A stretch of DNA of 64,000 nucleotides from Epinephelus fuscoguttatus. Taxonomy: Eukaryota > Chordata > Actinopteri > Perciformes > Serranidae. Below are positions 1 to 12,800 of this stretch, piece by piece (within the stretch, counting starts at the first letter, position 1; the number at the start of each line of letters is the position of its first letter). Position numbers and translations under genes: made by a program. The notes below the pieces were generated by a model. The model was given only the letters and a program-made list of their open reading frames with translations, did no database searches and was not told the origin of the DNA. Location of the stretch: assembly GCF_011397635.1 (NCBI RefSeq), contig NC_064753.1, forward strand, positions 40,653,822-40,717,821. The letters run 5' to 3'.

Positions 1-633
1 GTTACTTAAAGCCTCTGTATTCCTTCTATAGTTTTCAAGGACATGATGCAGTTTGTTGACGTCGCTCGGCACAGAGGGAGATGTTCCAGTGCATTCAGTG
101 TCCTTCTGTTTATCCACTTTACATTAAGATGTCGTGAAAAGCTCCATGATGTAAACATTTCTGTATCGCCTCTCTCTGAAAAGAGCGGGTCAACACCAAA
201 ATGTGCGTGTTTGAAAAGTTGGCTGTAGGATTGTGGGTATCTGCTTTCAGCCTAGTTTTCCATTTTCTGTAATCCTTTCTGATGAATAGAGTATCTCTTC
301 CTCTCTCTGTAGTGCTACAGTAGCTATTGATAGAACACCACGTACTTCTATATAGCAGCCAACTCTGTAGATTCGTCTTACTGTAGAAGTCTGTTTTTCT
401 AATAGAATCTTCTCTCTCTTTCTCTTCACCCTTCCCAATCCCATCCTTGTTGCACGGATCTTTTTCCTCCCTCCCTCCTCTTCATTTTAACTCATTAACC
501 TTATTTTCTCCCGTTCGTTGCTTCCTGCATCCTGTTTGACTCCACTGTCTGATCCGCCACGCTTCTCCTCATGTTTTAATTTTGGTCATTTTAATTTGTG
601 TGCCTGCATGCGGGTGTCCTGCCTGACGTGCAG
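1..633 (+). other. neo1 intron (left part)
   Basis: No coding exon recognised. The 3' end is pyrimidine-rich and leads into the splice acceptor at 632-633. It continues outside the window. Confidence 0.6.
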
Positions 634-866
634 ACCCCATAGACCCCGATGTTGACCTGTACGAACTCTTCCATGCTCCATACACCCCAGTACCAGACCC
701 CTCTCCCATGATGCCGCCCGTGGGCGTTCAGGCCTCTGTGCTGAGCCACGACACCATCAAGGTGACCTGGGCCGACAACTCGCTGCCTAAGAACCAGAAG
801 ATCACAGACAACCGCTTCTACACAGTGCGCTGGAAGACCAACATCCCTGCCAACACTAAAGTCAAG
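634..866 (+). CDS. neo1: neo1 exon: linker and start of penultimate FN3 domain
   Basis: The acceptor ends at the cag before 634 and the donor is gtaaga at 867. The first two bases complete a codon split with the preceding, unseen exon. It encodes fragment residues 1-77: an acidic, proline-rich linker and then a FN3 start ([21 protein letters not shown]). It ends in phase 0. Confidence 0.9.
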
Positions 867-3800
867 GTAAGAGATTCTAGTTCCTGGTTTTAATGCATTT
901 ATTTAATTCAGCATGCAGATCTTTTAAAAGTATTGGATTCAAAAGACCTTGTTCTGAAATTCTTACTGTTGTAATCGACGAGGATTTCTCCCAGAAAAGA
1001 AGCTCCACTTTAATTTTTGAGCTCCCTCTCCTCTTTCTGGTCTAGCTCAGCACTTTTACGCCTCCATAACTAGCTTACAACTTTGTGTAATTCACTAAAG
1101 TACAACTCAAATCATTTCAGTCAGATCAAACTTTGGTGATACGCCTTCATTTAATACAGTACGATTTCTGTGTATTTCAGTGCTGTGGGACTTTGTGCTT
1201 CCCTTCACGCCTACACTTAGCAGAGAGTTGTATTGATGTGCTGAAAATAAAAAGTAATGTCACACAATGATATATAATAAAGTATTCCCACAGCAGCTCC
1301 TGAGCACAGTGCTAGCATAATGCTGGTGTTTGTAACTGAGCAATAATCTGTTTTCATCCAAGTTTTGAAGCTCTATAAAGAGAAGTAGTCACTGTTTTTA
1401 ACTGAGAAATTCAGCCTCAGAATTTAGTCTCACAGCGTCAGACTTCCTCTCAACCAGAGATGAAAAGGTATGAAGATATCATATCACGATTATAGTGACC
1501 GGAGTTGTCAGGGTTATCAGTAAAATCATGGTTCTGTTAAAATGTGCAGTGGTGCAGTGGTTAGCATTGTCACCTCACAGCAGGAGGGTTCCTGGTTTGA
1601 ACCCAGGGTGTGGGATCCCTTCTGTGCAGAGTTTGCATGTTCTCCCCGTGTCAGTGTGGGTTTTCTCCAGGTACTCCAGCTTCTTCCCACAGTCCAAAGA
1701 CATGCAGGTTAATTGGTGACTCTAAATTGTCCATAGGTGTGAATGTGAGTGTGAATGGTTGTCTGTCTCTATGTGTCAGCCCTGTGATAGTCTGGTGACC
1801 TGTCCAGGGTGTACCCTGCCTCTGCCCACTGTCAGCTGGGATAGTAGTACAGTTGATTTTGAGGGTGTAGATTAAGTAAAATCCTCTTTGCTTTCCTGTT
1901 AAGGGTTGTCAGACGGTTCAGCTCCGGGGCGATCTCTAACTGTAGTGGTTATATTAACTCACCATGGTGTATTATATTAAAGCTTCTTCTTGATGGCTGT
2001 ACAGTAGCAGGCCTGCAGCTAAGGATTAATTTCATTATCTGTTAAAGTTATAATCCTTAATTTTCCATCCTGTTTGATTTGGCAGCCTCCACAGTAACAG
2101 TGGTGACAGCACTAGTGATTAATACCACAGCAAGAGGAGCGTTTTGGTAGCCAAATGGTTACAGAGTGTTGCATGTCATACCTCTCCTCTTGTTCTCTGT
2201 CTACCCCCGCCAAAAAAAAAAAGAAATCTTAAAACAAAACAGATAAATAAAGCAGAACAGCAACTAGTGTATCTGGTTACAGCGCAGCCAAACAAACTCA
2301 TGTTGTCTTTGTAAAGATGTGAGTCAATAATTGACCCTTTTCTGTAACGGCTTGAGCAAACACAATCTGACTTTCAATGCTGCATACTCTTGGAGTAGTT
2401 TTCTACACGACAACAGGGCACATTAAAGTTGCAGTTCCATTATGTCCTGCAATATATAAAACTGATTCAATATCAAAAAGTGACAGTTGTCTTATTTGTT
2501 TTTAATGAACCATTGTGGTGACAAACACACTGCGTTTTCTGTGGCTGCTTCACAATGAAAGCCAACCCATGTTATGCCAGTTGAGCACTACAGTAGCAGC
2601 AGCAGCTGTAAATGTTGGGTTTGCATTAGCGGTCATTTAAAGGGGGGAAACATCCTAATAAAGATTTCCAATATTTTAATTCCATGGAAAAGAGAAAGGA
2701 AAGTACAACTAGTATTTGTGAACATGAGCTCCCCTCTCTCAAAGCCAGAAACCAGCGAAGTTAGTGTCAAACTTGTGATGTCGTCAAGCGTAAAGTCTGG
2801 AGCTTGTCCATAGAAAATGAATGGGAGCCCGTTTTTGTGGACCCACAGAATGTTTGGTTTCTTTTTAATACAAAATGAGCCTTATTCTGTTGTAGTGTTC
2901 TCAGGTCTGAAGCAGAAAATGTACCCATATACTCAGAGTAGTCCCCTGGGTGCTCTCAGCATCATCTAGGCCAGAGGTTCCCAACTAGACCAGCCACAGG
3001 GTCCAGATTTCTCCTCAGTCATTAGTTTAAGGTCCACACAGTTAAATCTGTTGAGTGTTGTCCTTGTGTTTGGCCATGTCTTCGAGCTAGTTTGCTGTCT
3101 CTGTTAAGAAGCCGTCCTGTCACTCACTCTACAGCAGGAAACAGCACTTCAAAATAAAAGCTCTCTGCTGGAAATTCACCGTACTTAAAAATAAAGAATG
3201 TTTTTTTTTTACCAACTTGACACGTTTGCAAGTCACTTGTGGTCCATTCAGAATGGAACTGCAACCCACCAGTTGGGAACCACTGATCTAGAACATCTTT
3301 CCCAAATCATTGGCAGCTCCAGACTTTATATTTGATGACATCACAAATTTGAGTTCAAACACTCTAGTGTTTGGATTTGGGAGAGAGTTGTTCAGCTATA
3401 TTTTGGACTGTCTTTGACCATAGGAATAACATGTATGAACTTTGAAAATGGGTGTAGTTCCCCTGAGAGTGAACAGTTAACACCGGGGCTGATATCAAGA
3501 ACGCTAAGACTGGATTACATGATTTTCCCGTGGACCCCTCATTTCATAGGCATAGACAGGCAATCCATGGAAACCTTAAGGAATATAACTTTAATATTGC
3601 TATGATATTTTTCATTAATCTGTATATTGTTTAGTAAATACAAATCAAAATGTCCTCAGATTGCTTGTTTTGTCCAAACAACAGTTCAAAATATTAAAGA
3701 TCAAATTATCTTCTGTTTGAGGAGTTGAAATGTTCAAGTGCAGCACTAAAATATTACATTTATTTACTGGATTCAGTGTTATACAGATGCAGATCTAGTG

Positions 3801-6779
3801 TGTGTGAAGTCATGTGAGTGTAACATAGGCGATTAAATAGAGTTAAAATATTTGTAGTGAGCCACAGTGGGCTGAGTCTGAAACAAAGTGATTGAGATTC
3901 AGCCTCTGATTCTTGACCTGAAGCTCAATTATGATGATTACTTATCTCTGAGTGCTGGATTAGAGTGTGTGTTTGTTGTGTGTGTGTTTTCATGGCTGCA
4001 TGCATGTATGCAAACCTGCGGCCAAGCAGAGCTCTGATAAAGGCCTACGTTTACTGATAAATTATTCAACAAGGACAAGACAAACTGAGCAGTAGAAAGA
4101 GTGTAGATCTGACTGTGCATTCTCCATACAGCCGACTGAAAACGCACACACACACACACACACACACACACTCAGCAGTCAAGTCTCGCGGCTTGATGCT
4201 CAAATTGGTTTGATTCTCTCACTGTGACAGTAATTAAAGAGTTCCACAGGCTCATTATGTTTCTGTCCCATTAACCAAACTCAATATATTACCAAGTGTA
4301 TTACGTCTTTTCTGCAGTTTTTTCCTTCTTCACTCTGAAAACTGCTTCGTGTACATCCTGTCTGTGTGCGAGTATATCTGGAGACCAGTCTAAGCAGCAG
4401 TGATGCCTTCACCTTAATGCTGCTGTTCATCATGTCCTCTCCACTCTTAGAGCGAGTCTAGCCAGACAAGCTTGTACATTATTGAAGAGACGACTGCTCT
4501 CAAACTGGCAGCGTGTTCCTTAAGAACAGAGTGTTTTCTTTTCCTATCCCACTGCCCTCCGTTTGACAGCCCCCACCGGAGAACTGCACTTTTGTCATAG
4601 CACGCAATGTTATAGATAGGGCTGTTAAAGAGCGGCGAGCCTGACTCGACCCGGAGTCAACTCAGGCCAGCAAATACCAAGACACTGGTTATATAACTCA
4701 AGATTTTTTAATTTGCAATATGCCCCTTTGGTTTTCCATTTGGTGCGACTGTCCCTGCTGCATTTGGTTTTACAGCTTTTCATAATGGCACATTTGTCTT
4801 GGGGTAGCGCTACAGTTCACAGAAAACATGACAGAGCATCACAAAGTGTAAAAGCTTCTGGTTCCACTCAGTGGTCAGTGTGTAATGTGTCCTAACGGCT
4901 GCACAACATTCACAGTAGTGACTGTGGTTACAGTCAGTCTGTTAGTTTATTTAGGTAAAAATGAATTTCAGGTGTTTTGATGATGGATTTTTCTTTGCCT
5001 TATCTGATAGTTAACGGAATATGTTTAAGTTTTGGAGTATTAGCCAGGGAAAACAAGACATTGGACGATTTGTGAAGGGTGTTTCTCACAATTCACATGT
5101 TATCAATTGAAATATGAATCAGTTAAACAAGAAGATCAGCAGTTTAATGAATCAACCCGTTTTTACTCCTAACTTGTCAAATACCGACGCTTTGTCAGTT
5201 CCTGTTGGCGTCAGATACTGACCAATGAGGCATCCTTTAGCATAAGAAACACACCCAGTCGTGTCATTATTTGACACTCTGACCACAACTGCAGTTGAAA
5301 GAGAAAAAAAGTTTGTATAGGGCGGGTGGGTCAAACAAACACAGGACTTTCACCCAGGATACAGCTGTTTGTGTCCCGTGTGAAACCAAAAATCAACATA
5401 GACCTATTCTAAGAACGTAGTGTAGTCATCTAATGAAGTACTTTTGTTATGTAAACTTAATGAAGTTAACGTAAAAAAAGTGAACCTATGTTGAAGGTTC
5501 ATTCTGAAGCAAGACTGTGTGTATTTAACAAGCAGAAAAGTGACATTTCCTGTGAACATGAAAGTTTAATTTGAAAGGCACTATGCGTGTAATGAGTGGA
5601 AATTGACATATCGTCCCTGGCCATTCAAAACAAATACTAGATGGGTACTGAGCAGTGGTGGATCCTGTTATAGGTGACATAGGTGGACGCCTCTGGGTGG
5701 TGCCAAAATTGCATTAGCTGTTGTTCTTTGTTTGTAAGAAATACAATAAAAAGTATATATATATTTTAATGTTTTTGGGGGGCGGAGGGTGCCAGGGGAG
5801 GCTTCCCTAGGGCACCAAATGCTAGGTCTGACACTTGTACCTGCGGTGTCATAGTTTAACATTCAAGGCCACTGTCTAGCAGCCACAATACATAGGGCAC
5901 AGATGTAACATGTCATGAAGGTGGGACAGAGCGGTGTCCTTTACTGGCCACACAGACTCCATCTCTGTAGCGTGTGGTGGCTGTCGCTGCACAGTGTGCA
6001 TAATGAGTTATAGCCAAGTGATAATGCAGTTTGTTGTGGAGGGTTTGGAAGCCAAAGCTGTATTAACTGATACAGAATTAATTTACAGGATGCAACCATT
6101 TAATTGATTCATTTTAATGTAAATGTAAATAAACCCACAAGGTTGCTCTGCTGTGTCACGTTACCTCTGGTGCCATGAGGTATTCATTTGAATCCTTTTT
6201 TATTTTTTACACGGTGGTATAAAGTGTTTATCTGTTGTTGGGCAGCAGAGCTTCGCACAGAGAAGGAAAATAGACCAGCCATGCAAAAAGATAGAAGAGC
6301 TGTGCGGTGTGTTCAAAGGCAAGCTCGGCTTCCCTGGTCAGTGAAGCAGCTTCAGTTGATTATAATGGTTGCAATTTGCTGCGGCAAACCTAACGCAGCA
6401 CATCTTTGTCCCATGTATTTCGGCTGCAAGTGTCTTTGACAATTTGACAATTTGGGGGAGAGAGTGTTTTGAATTGAGAGTAAAAAATAAATGTTAAAAA
6501 TGATAAAATTAGTTTATTCTCATGGCTGACAAAATACGTTTGACTCCCTGGAGACTTCATCAGTATTGACTAAATGTAATCTGCCATTAAACAAACTGAA
6601 TGCCTATTTATTGTGTTTGCCTGTCCCTTCCCCAGATGGCCAACACCACCAGCTTGAACCACATGGTGACGGGTCTGAAACCCAACACGCTGTACGAGTT
6701 CTCCGTCATGGTGACCAAAGGCCGCCGCACCAGCACATGGAGCATGACTGCACAGGGCACCACCTTTGAGACCAGTAGG

Positions 6780-6834
<55 letters not shown>

Positions 6835-9800
6835 TATTGTGCAAAAACACACAAAATGTCCATAATCACAGAGACATAAACCAACAGCATGTCCAGTGTA
6901 ACAAGCCCCTGGCTGGCCGGGAGTAATGTTTCACTTTTTGCAGCCCAAACAGAGGGAGAGGACTCGCCTGTGGAAAATCAAGCTGTCACTGCTCAGTATA
7001 ATATAACCGAAATAATAACAAAGGTATTTTTTAAATAGATCTCACACTAACTCTCAGTGAAGTTGAAGAAACTTGCAGCAAATTTTAATAATTGCGGGAT
7101 ATAATTTCAGCAGCGCTCGGTTCTCTGAGAGTCAGTCGGACTAACCCTGCTTCAACGCAAAAAGTGCAACTGGACAAATCACGAAATAATAAGAATTATT
7201 ATAATGATAATCATAATAATAATGCGCTCCTGTGTTAAAACAAATGTTGACATGTTTCTCTTGATTTGCAGAGCCCTGGCCAGGTGTATGAGCCTGAGGA
7301 GCAAACCGAGACTTGACTCTCTTATGGGTTCAATCTTATAGAACCAAACACATTTTGTTTGGTTCATTAATCTTTTCCTGATTCATTATTTCATTGCTGT
7401 TAAACTTCATGTTGCCTTTTGCTTGGCACAATATTTGAGGGATGGCAGTGAATGATTACTGTCTCCCTTGAGTCCGCTGGATCCAAATTGCATAAATTGT
7501 CTGTATTGGTGTTAAAAATTACTCTTAGTGCCGTCTTCATTGTCCTTTTAAATCCATCGGCCATTCTGTACTGAAAATACAATCCCCTGAGTATTTGTAT
7601 AAGAGTCCTTCAGTGCTGTGTACCTAATACTGCAGATACTAAAGTGTCAGAGCTAATACTTCATCGTGAGTAGGAACTGCTGAGCTTTAAGTTGCCTGAC
7701 AATAAACTGGACATTAAAAACAAAAACTAATTTTCTTTGAAACGGCGCCTTATTGGATTGAGATTTATTGGACGTTAAAAAAGGAGTGGAACTTTTTGTT
7801 GTTTCTATTAAGAGGTGAGGAAAACAGCCAGTTTTATTCTCTGCCCAGCCGGGGGTTTGTTTCACTAGTGTGCCAGTGGGTTTTATCTACAAGGTCATAA
7901 ACACACACAGGGATGTGCAGACAAGTCACAAACTTTAGGTCATCACTTCTGAGGGCACCAACAAGATATACACAACACATAGAAACATAAAATGCACATG
8001 CAGTATCCAAACATATGTGCTAAGTTATACACTACACATATGCAAAGAAGACACATACACAGTTAACTAACATCTAGTGAGTGCATCATGTCGTTGAATT
8101 TAGATCTGAACTTATTAACAACACAGTAAATGTCCTGTCTTAATCCCCCCACAGTTCCCAGCTCCTCCCCGAAAGACGTGACGGTGGTGAGCAAAGAGAA
8201 CAAACCTCGCACCATAATTGTCAACTGGCAGCCTCCTTCTGAGGCAAACGGAAAGATCACAGGTGAGCATCAAAAGCCCCGATTCCACAGGGCAGTTCAG
8301 TTCGGTTCAGTACAGTTTTTTTCTGTTTCCACTGTGAAAATGGAACCGTTCTGTACCGTCCCCATTTTTGGTCCCCCCTCTGTTGGGGTACCTAGCACAC
8401 AGATCTGGTACTAGAAGGTGGAACTGAGTCAGAGAAAAAAAAATCATTCACTGGGCCGACTTCCAGCAACTTTTAAGGTGGAACATTAACTTGTTATGTT
8501 ACTCAGTGTATGAGCTGATGACGTGAATCCATCAGCACACCTTAAATTTCTATTTTGCTCTGAAAATGTTGGTGTGCAGCCTCGTTCTGTGGACGATAAA
8601 CAAGGTGCAGACTGATAAAAGAGGAAATACAGTGAGTGCTGGATGGAGCAGTGAGTGACAACAACCCCGCCCACATGTAAGGGTACTGTTTGTGGTGGAA
8701 ATGCTAGGGTCTAGGTACCATGTCTGAAGGGTTACTTTTGTTCCAAAGTAGGGCTGCAACGATTGGTCGACTAATCGATGACTAATCGACTATCAAAATA
8801 TTCGGTGACTATTTAAGTAGTTGACTAATCGGTTTGAGTCCTTTTTCATGGAGACGTACTATAAAAGTATCCCAAAATACTCTTGTTGTAGCTTCTTACG
8901 TTCAGATATTGGCAGCTTTACACACTCTCCTATGACGGTGAACTAAAAACCCTTTGGCGTGAGTATGAAACAAGACATTAGATGACATCATTTTGGGGTT
9001 TGGGAGAGACAGACTGACATTTTTCAACATTTTAACACATTTTTCGATGATTCGACTAATCGAAGAAATAATCGACAGATTATTCGACAGTGAAAATAAT
9101 CATGAGTTGCAGCCCTATTACAAAGGTACCATACCGAAAGTGTTTGGTAGAAACGGGGCGAAAGTCTATATCGTATGTTACGTATGTATCGTATGTTATT
9201 TTGTGGTCTCGCAGATAAATCAATAGCATTGAATCTATATATGCTACTGTATGTCCATCTCTAACTATAATAAAAAATCTGTGTTGTGCGACTGAAAAAG
9301 ATTTCTGAATGGTTGTCTTTAATTTTAGCTCTTTGTAGAGGCTCTCCACTAAAAGTTGACTAATTAAATCACATTAAGGTGGAGAATCGATCCACACAAA
9401 ATGATTACGCACATAAAATGTCCAAAGAAAATGTATTTTCCTTTTACTTTTCAGCCTTTTTATCCAGTAATGATCAGAGAAGAACGTCCATCTCGGTCTG
9501 ATTACTGCACTGCAGGCTGAAATGCTTTTACTAAAAGGAGATGCAATGCAGTGTATTATATAAATCCAATAAAGACTGTGATACATGATTCTGATTGTGC
9601 AGTTTGACTTGGAAGAATTAAGCAAAGTAGCACAAAAACATTGAAGTTGATCAGCATTAAAGCCACTTCATCTTAACGTATTGGTCCCTCTCTTTCTAAC
9701 CTTCCTCTCGTAGGCTATATCATCTACTACAGCACCGACGTAAACGCAGAGGTCCACGACTGGGTCATTGAGCCAGTGGTGGGCAACCGGCTCACCCACC

Positions 9801-12800
9801 AGATCCAGGAGCTGACGCTGGACACCACCTACTACTTCAAGATCCAGGCCCGAAACTCAAAGGGCATGGGCCCCATGTCTGAGGCTGTGCACTTCCGCAC
9901 TCCGAAGAGTAAGTTTGGAAAACAAGATGAGATGGGAACAAGATAAGGTCCAGCGGTACAATGAAATTGCATCCATCCTTTTGACAGTTAATCCCACCTA
10001 GCACTTAAAGAGCTGTATATTTTTTTTCTTCAGGAGTTGGTGAAGCTATAGAAGAGCTAAAAGGCGAGATAATGAATATTGGATTTACATTAGTCAGGTC
10101 GCCAGAAGCACAACTCCAAATGAATGCTAATTTTGCAAGTGTTTGCTGAAACATCGCACATGCCATAACAGCTCCATTAGTGGGGAGTCAGACCGAAAAC
10201 TTTAAAGCAAGGAAGGGCGCTGTTTTTTTGTGAAGGCATATTGTTTAAGGAGCCAGTGAGACGACTGAAATGCGGCTTTTCAGACACCAAAACACTGCAC
10301 CAGGATGTGTAATACTCATAGACTTTTCCCAAGCCTTACAGGTTGAAGATGACCGAATTAATAAATCATTCATTTTCTGTAGCCGCTTATCCTGTTTGGG
10401 GTCGCGGGGGGGCTAGAGCCTATCACAGCTGACTTTGGGTGAGAGGCAGGGTACACAGACAACCATTCACACTCACATTCACACCCAAGGGCAATTTAGA
10501 GTCACCAGTTAACAGGCAGCATGGTGGTGCAGTGGTTAGCACTGTCGCTTCACAGCAAGGGTGGGGGATTCGAACTCCGGGGTGGAGTAGCACCTCCGTG
10601 TGGAGCTTGCATGTTCTCCCCATGTCAGCGTGGGTCTTCTGGGTACGGCTTCCTCCCACAGTCCAAAGACATGCAGGTTAATTTGTTCAATACTGCAAAG
10701 TCTCTCAGTTAGGCGGTGCTGCATACGCTTTGTTTTGTTTTTATCTGAATATTTTTTACAGGGCTGCATCCTTTTTAGGGGAATGTTTTGCTCATGTGGT
10801 GTTCAGCAAAGCACTTAAAATCAGTATGTGTTTTATTGTGTTATTCGTAGGACGTTTTATTTAGATGCTTTGCTCCTAATATCAGCTTGGCTGTGTCTGT
10901 AGTACACTCTTACTGTTTGGTTTTCTCGCTATATTTCTCATTCTTCTACGTTTGCCTCTTTCCTCCTCACAACCCCCACCTCTCACTTTAATTCTGTCTC
11001 CCTCGCTGCTCTTTTCAGCTAACCTGTTTTTTGCTTTTTATTGTCTCTCCCTCTCCCTGCTCTCCTTTGGCCTGTTAAGCTGAGTCCTCTGACAAAATGG
11101 CTAATGACCAAGGTAAACTTCCCCTCCACAATTTATCTTTCACTGCTGACTCTGCACCTCGTGTGTCTCTTTTCTTCGAGATTAGCATTTTCCAGGCTGA
11201 TGGAAACTTGGGCTGCATGACCGGCAAAATCTATTAATGCTTGTAGAAATGTTAAAGCGATAATGTATGTGAAGAACATTAGACAAAAGCATAAATGTGA
11301 CAGTAAAAGAGGCCATGAACACACTTAAAGAGTAAAACATACTTTTTCCGTTTTGAATCAGCCTCAAATCTTCCACCGAAGCCGGGGCCTCCAGGCAACC
11401 AGCATCCACAGGACCCAGGAACTGCAGTTGGTAAGATTTTCCTCTCACCTGATGTCTTTAAATCAGCTGTGTCACACAATCAGGGAGACACTACAGCAGC
11501 TAAAACCATGATCTGATTGTGGTCAGGAAGTTGATCATTTTAAGGATGACAACTTATCTGTCTTCTCTGACAGTGCATTTTAAAATCTGCTATTTTAAAT
11601 GTGAGTACTTTTTTTTTTTGCTGTAGTGAGATGTGTTATGTTCCCCAGTGTGTTTTAAAGGTCCAGATCCAGTGCAAGATTTAGGGGTTTTTATTGCCAT
11701 CTAGTGGTGAGGATTGCAGATTGCATCCAGCTGAAACTTTTCCTGATTAGAATTCCCTCAGTGTTCATTGTTCAGGAGGTTTTTATTGGGACCCGAATTA
11801 TCCTCAGAGGTCTCTTCTTCACCAAAACAAACGGACCCGGTGATTTAAACCGGTAATAATGCTGAATAAAACAGTTTCACATTTACAAAAATCGGTGTTT
11901 TCCAATGCTCTTGTCACAGATGGGCCGCAAATGATGGTGGCAACACGAAAACGTAAATGTCCCCTATCTAGAGCCAGTGTTTGGTTTGTCCACTCTGGGC
12001 TACAGTAGAAACATGGCGGTGCAACTTTGCGATCTGCTGATATATCCCCCTAAATCCTGCTCACTGGATTTGTTAAAGAGGTATTTATGTATGTATCCAG
12101 TCTCATCCAGTCTTTCTCCTCTCGAGGTAAATCAGGGGTGGGAGGCAACAGCGAAGGTCACATCCTGGTCATTGTCATCATCATCTCAGTGGGAGCGTTC
12201 ACCATCATCGTGGTGGTGGTCGGGGCCTTCCTGTGCACACGGCGAACCACGTCGCACCAGAAAAAGTAAGAAACTCAGGCACTCTTTGAACTTTCGTGTC
12301 CTCTTTTTGTTTCTCAGTTCTCCATTTAAATTTCAAAATGCATCTTTTGACTCTGTTTACTAATCTACAGCTCAGCTTCCTCCTGTGTCCCATCTTGCTT
12401 GTGTATCTCTCTGCAAATGGGGTCAGTGTTTCACCGTCACCTCTGCGTTCTCTCCTGCAGAAAGCGGGCTGCCTCTAAGTCCTCAAATGGCTCCCACAAA
12501 TACAAGGGAAACTCCAAAGACCTGAAGCCACCAGATCTTTGGATTCACCACGAGAGGCTGGAGCTGAAACCCATGGACAAGTCGCCAGATCCTAACCCAG
12601 TCATGACCGAAACACCCATCCCCCGCACCTCGCAGGACATCACGCCTGCTGATAGCGGCCTGGATAGCAACCCCCACCTGCAGCAGCGGCGCAACTCCTA
12701 CCGTGGTCAGTCTTGCCCGAGGGTGGGAGAAGACTTAAAATTTGATGTTATGGCAAAGAGATCAAAGTGAAATGTCACACTTGCTGCCTGAGCCTACATG

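Noticed and set aside
3938..4171. Minus-strand frame starting with Cys-Val repeats
   Set aside because: A translated (CA)n microsatellite in a neo1 intron. The same applies to the frames at 6570-6850.
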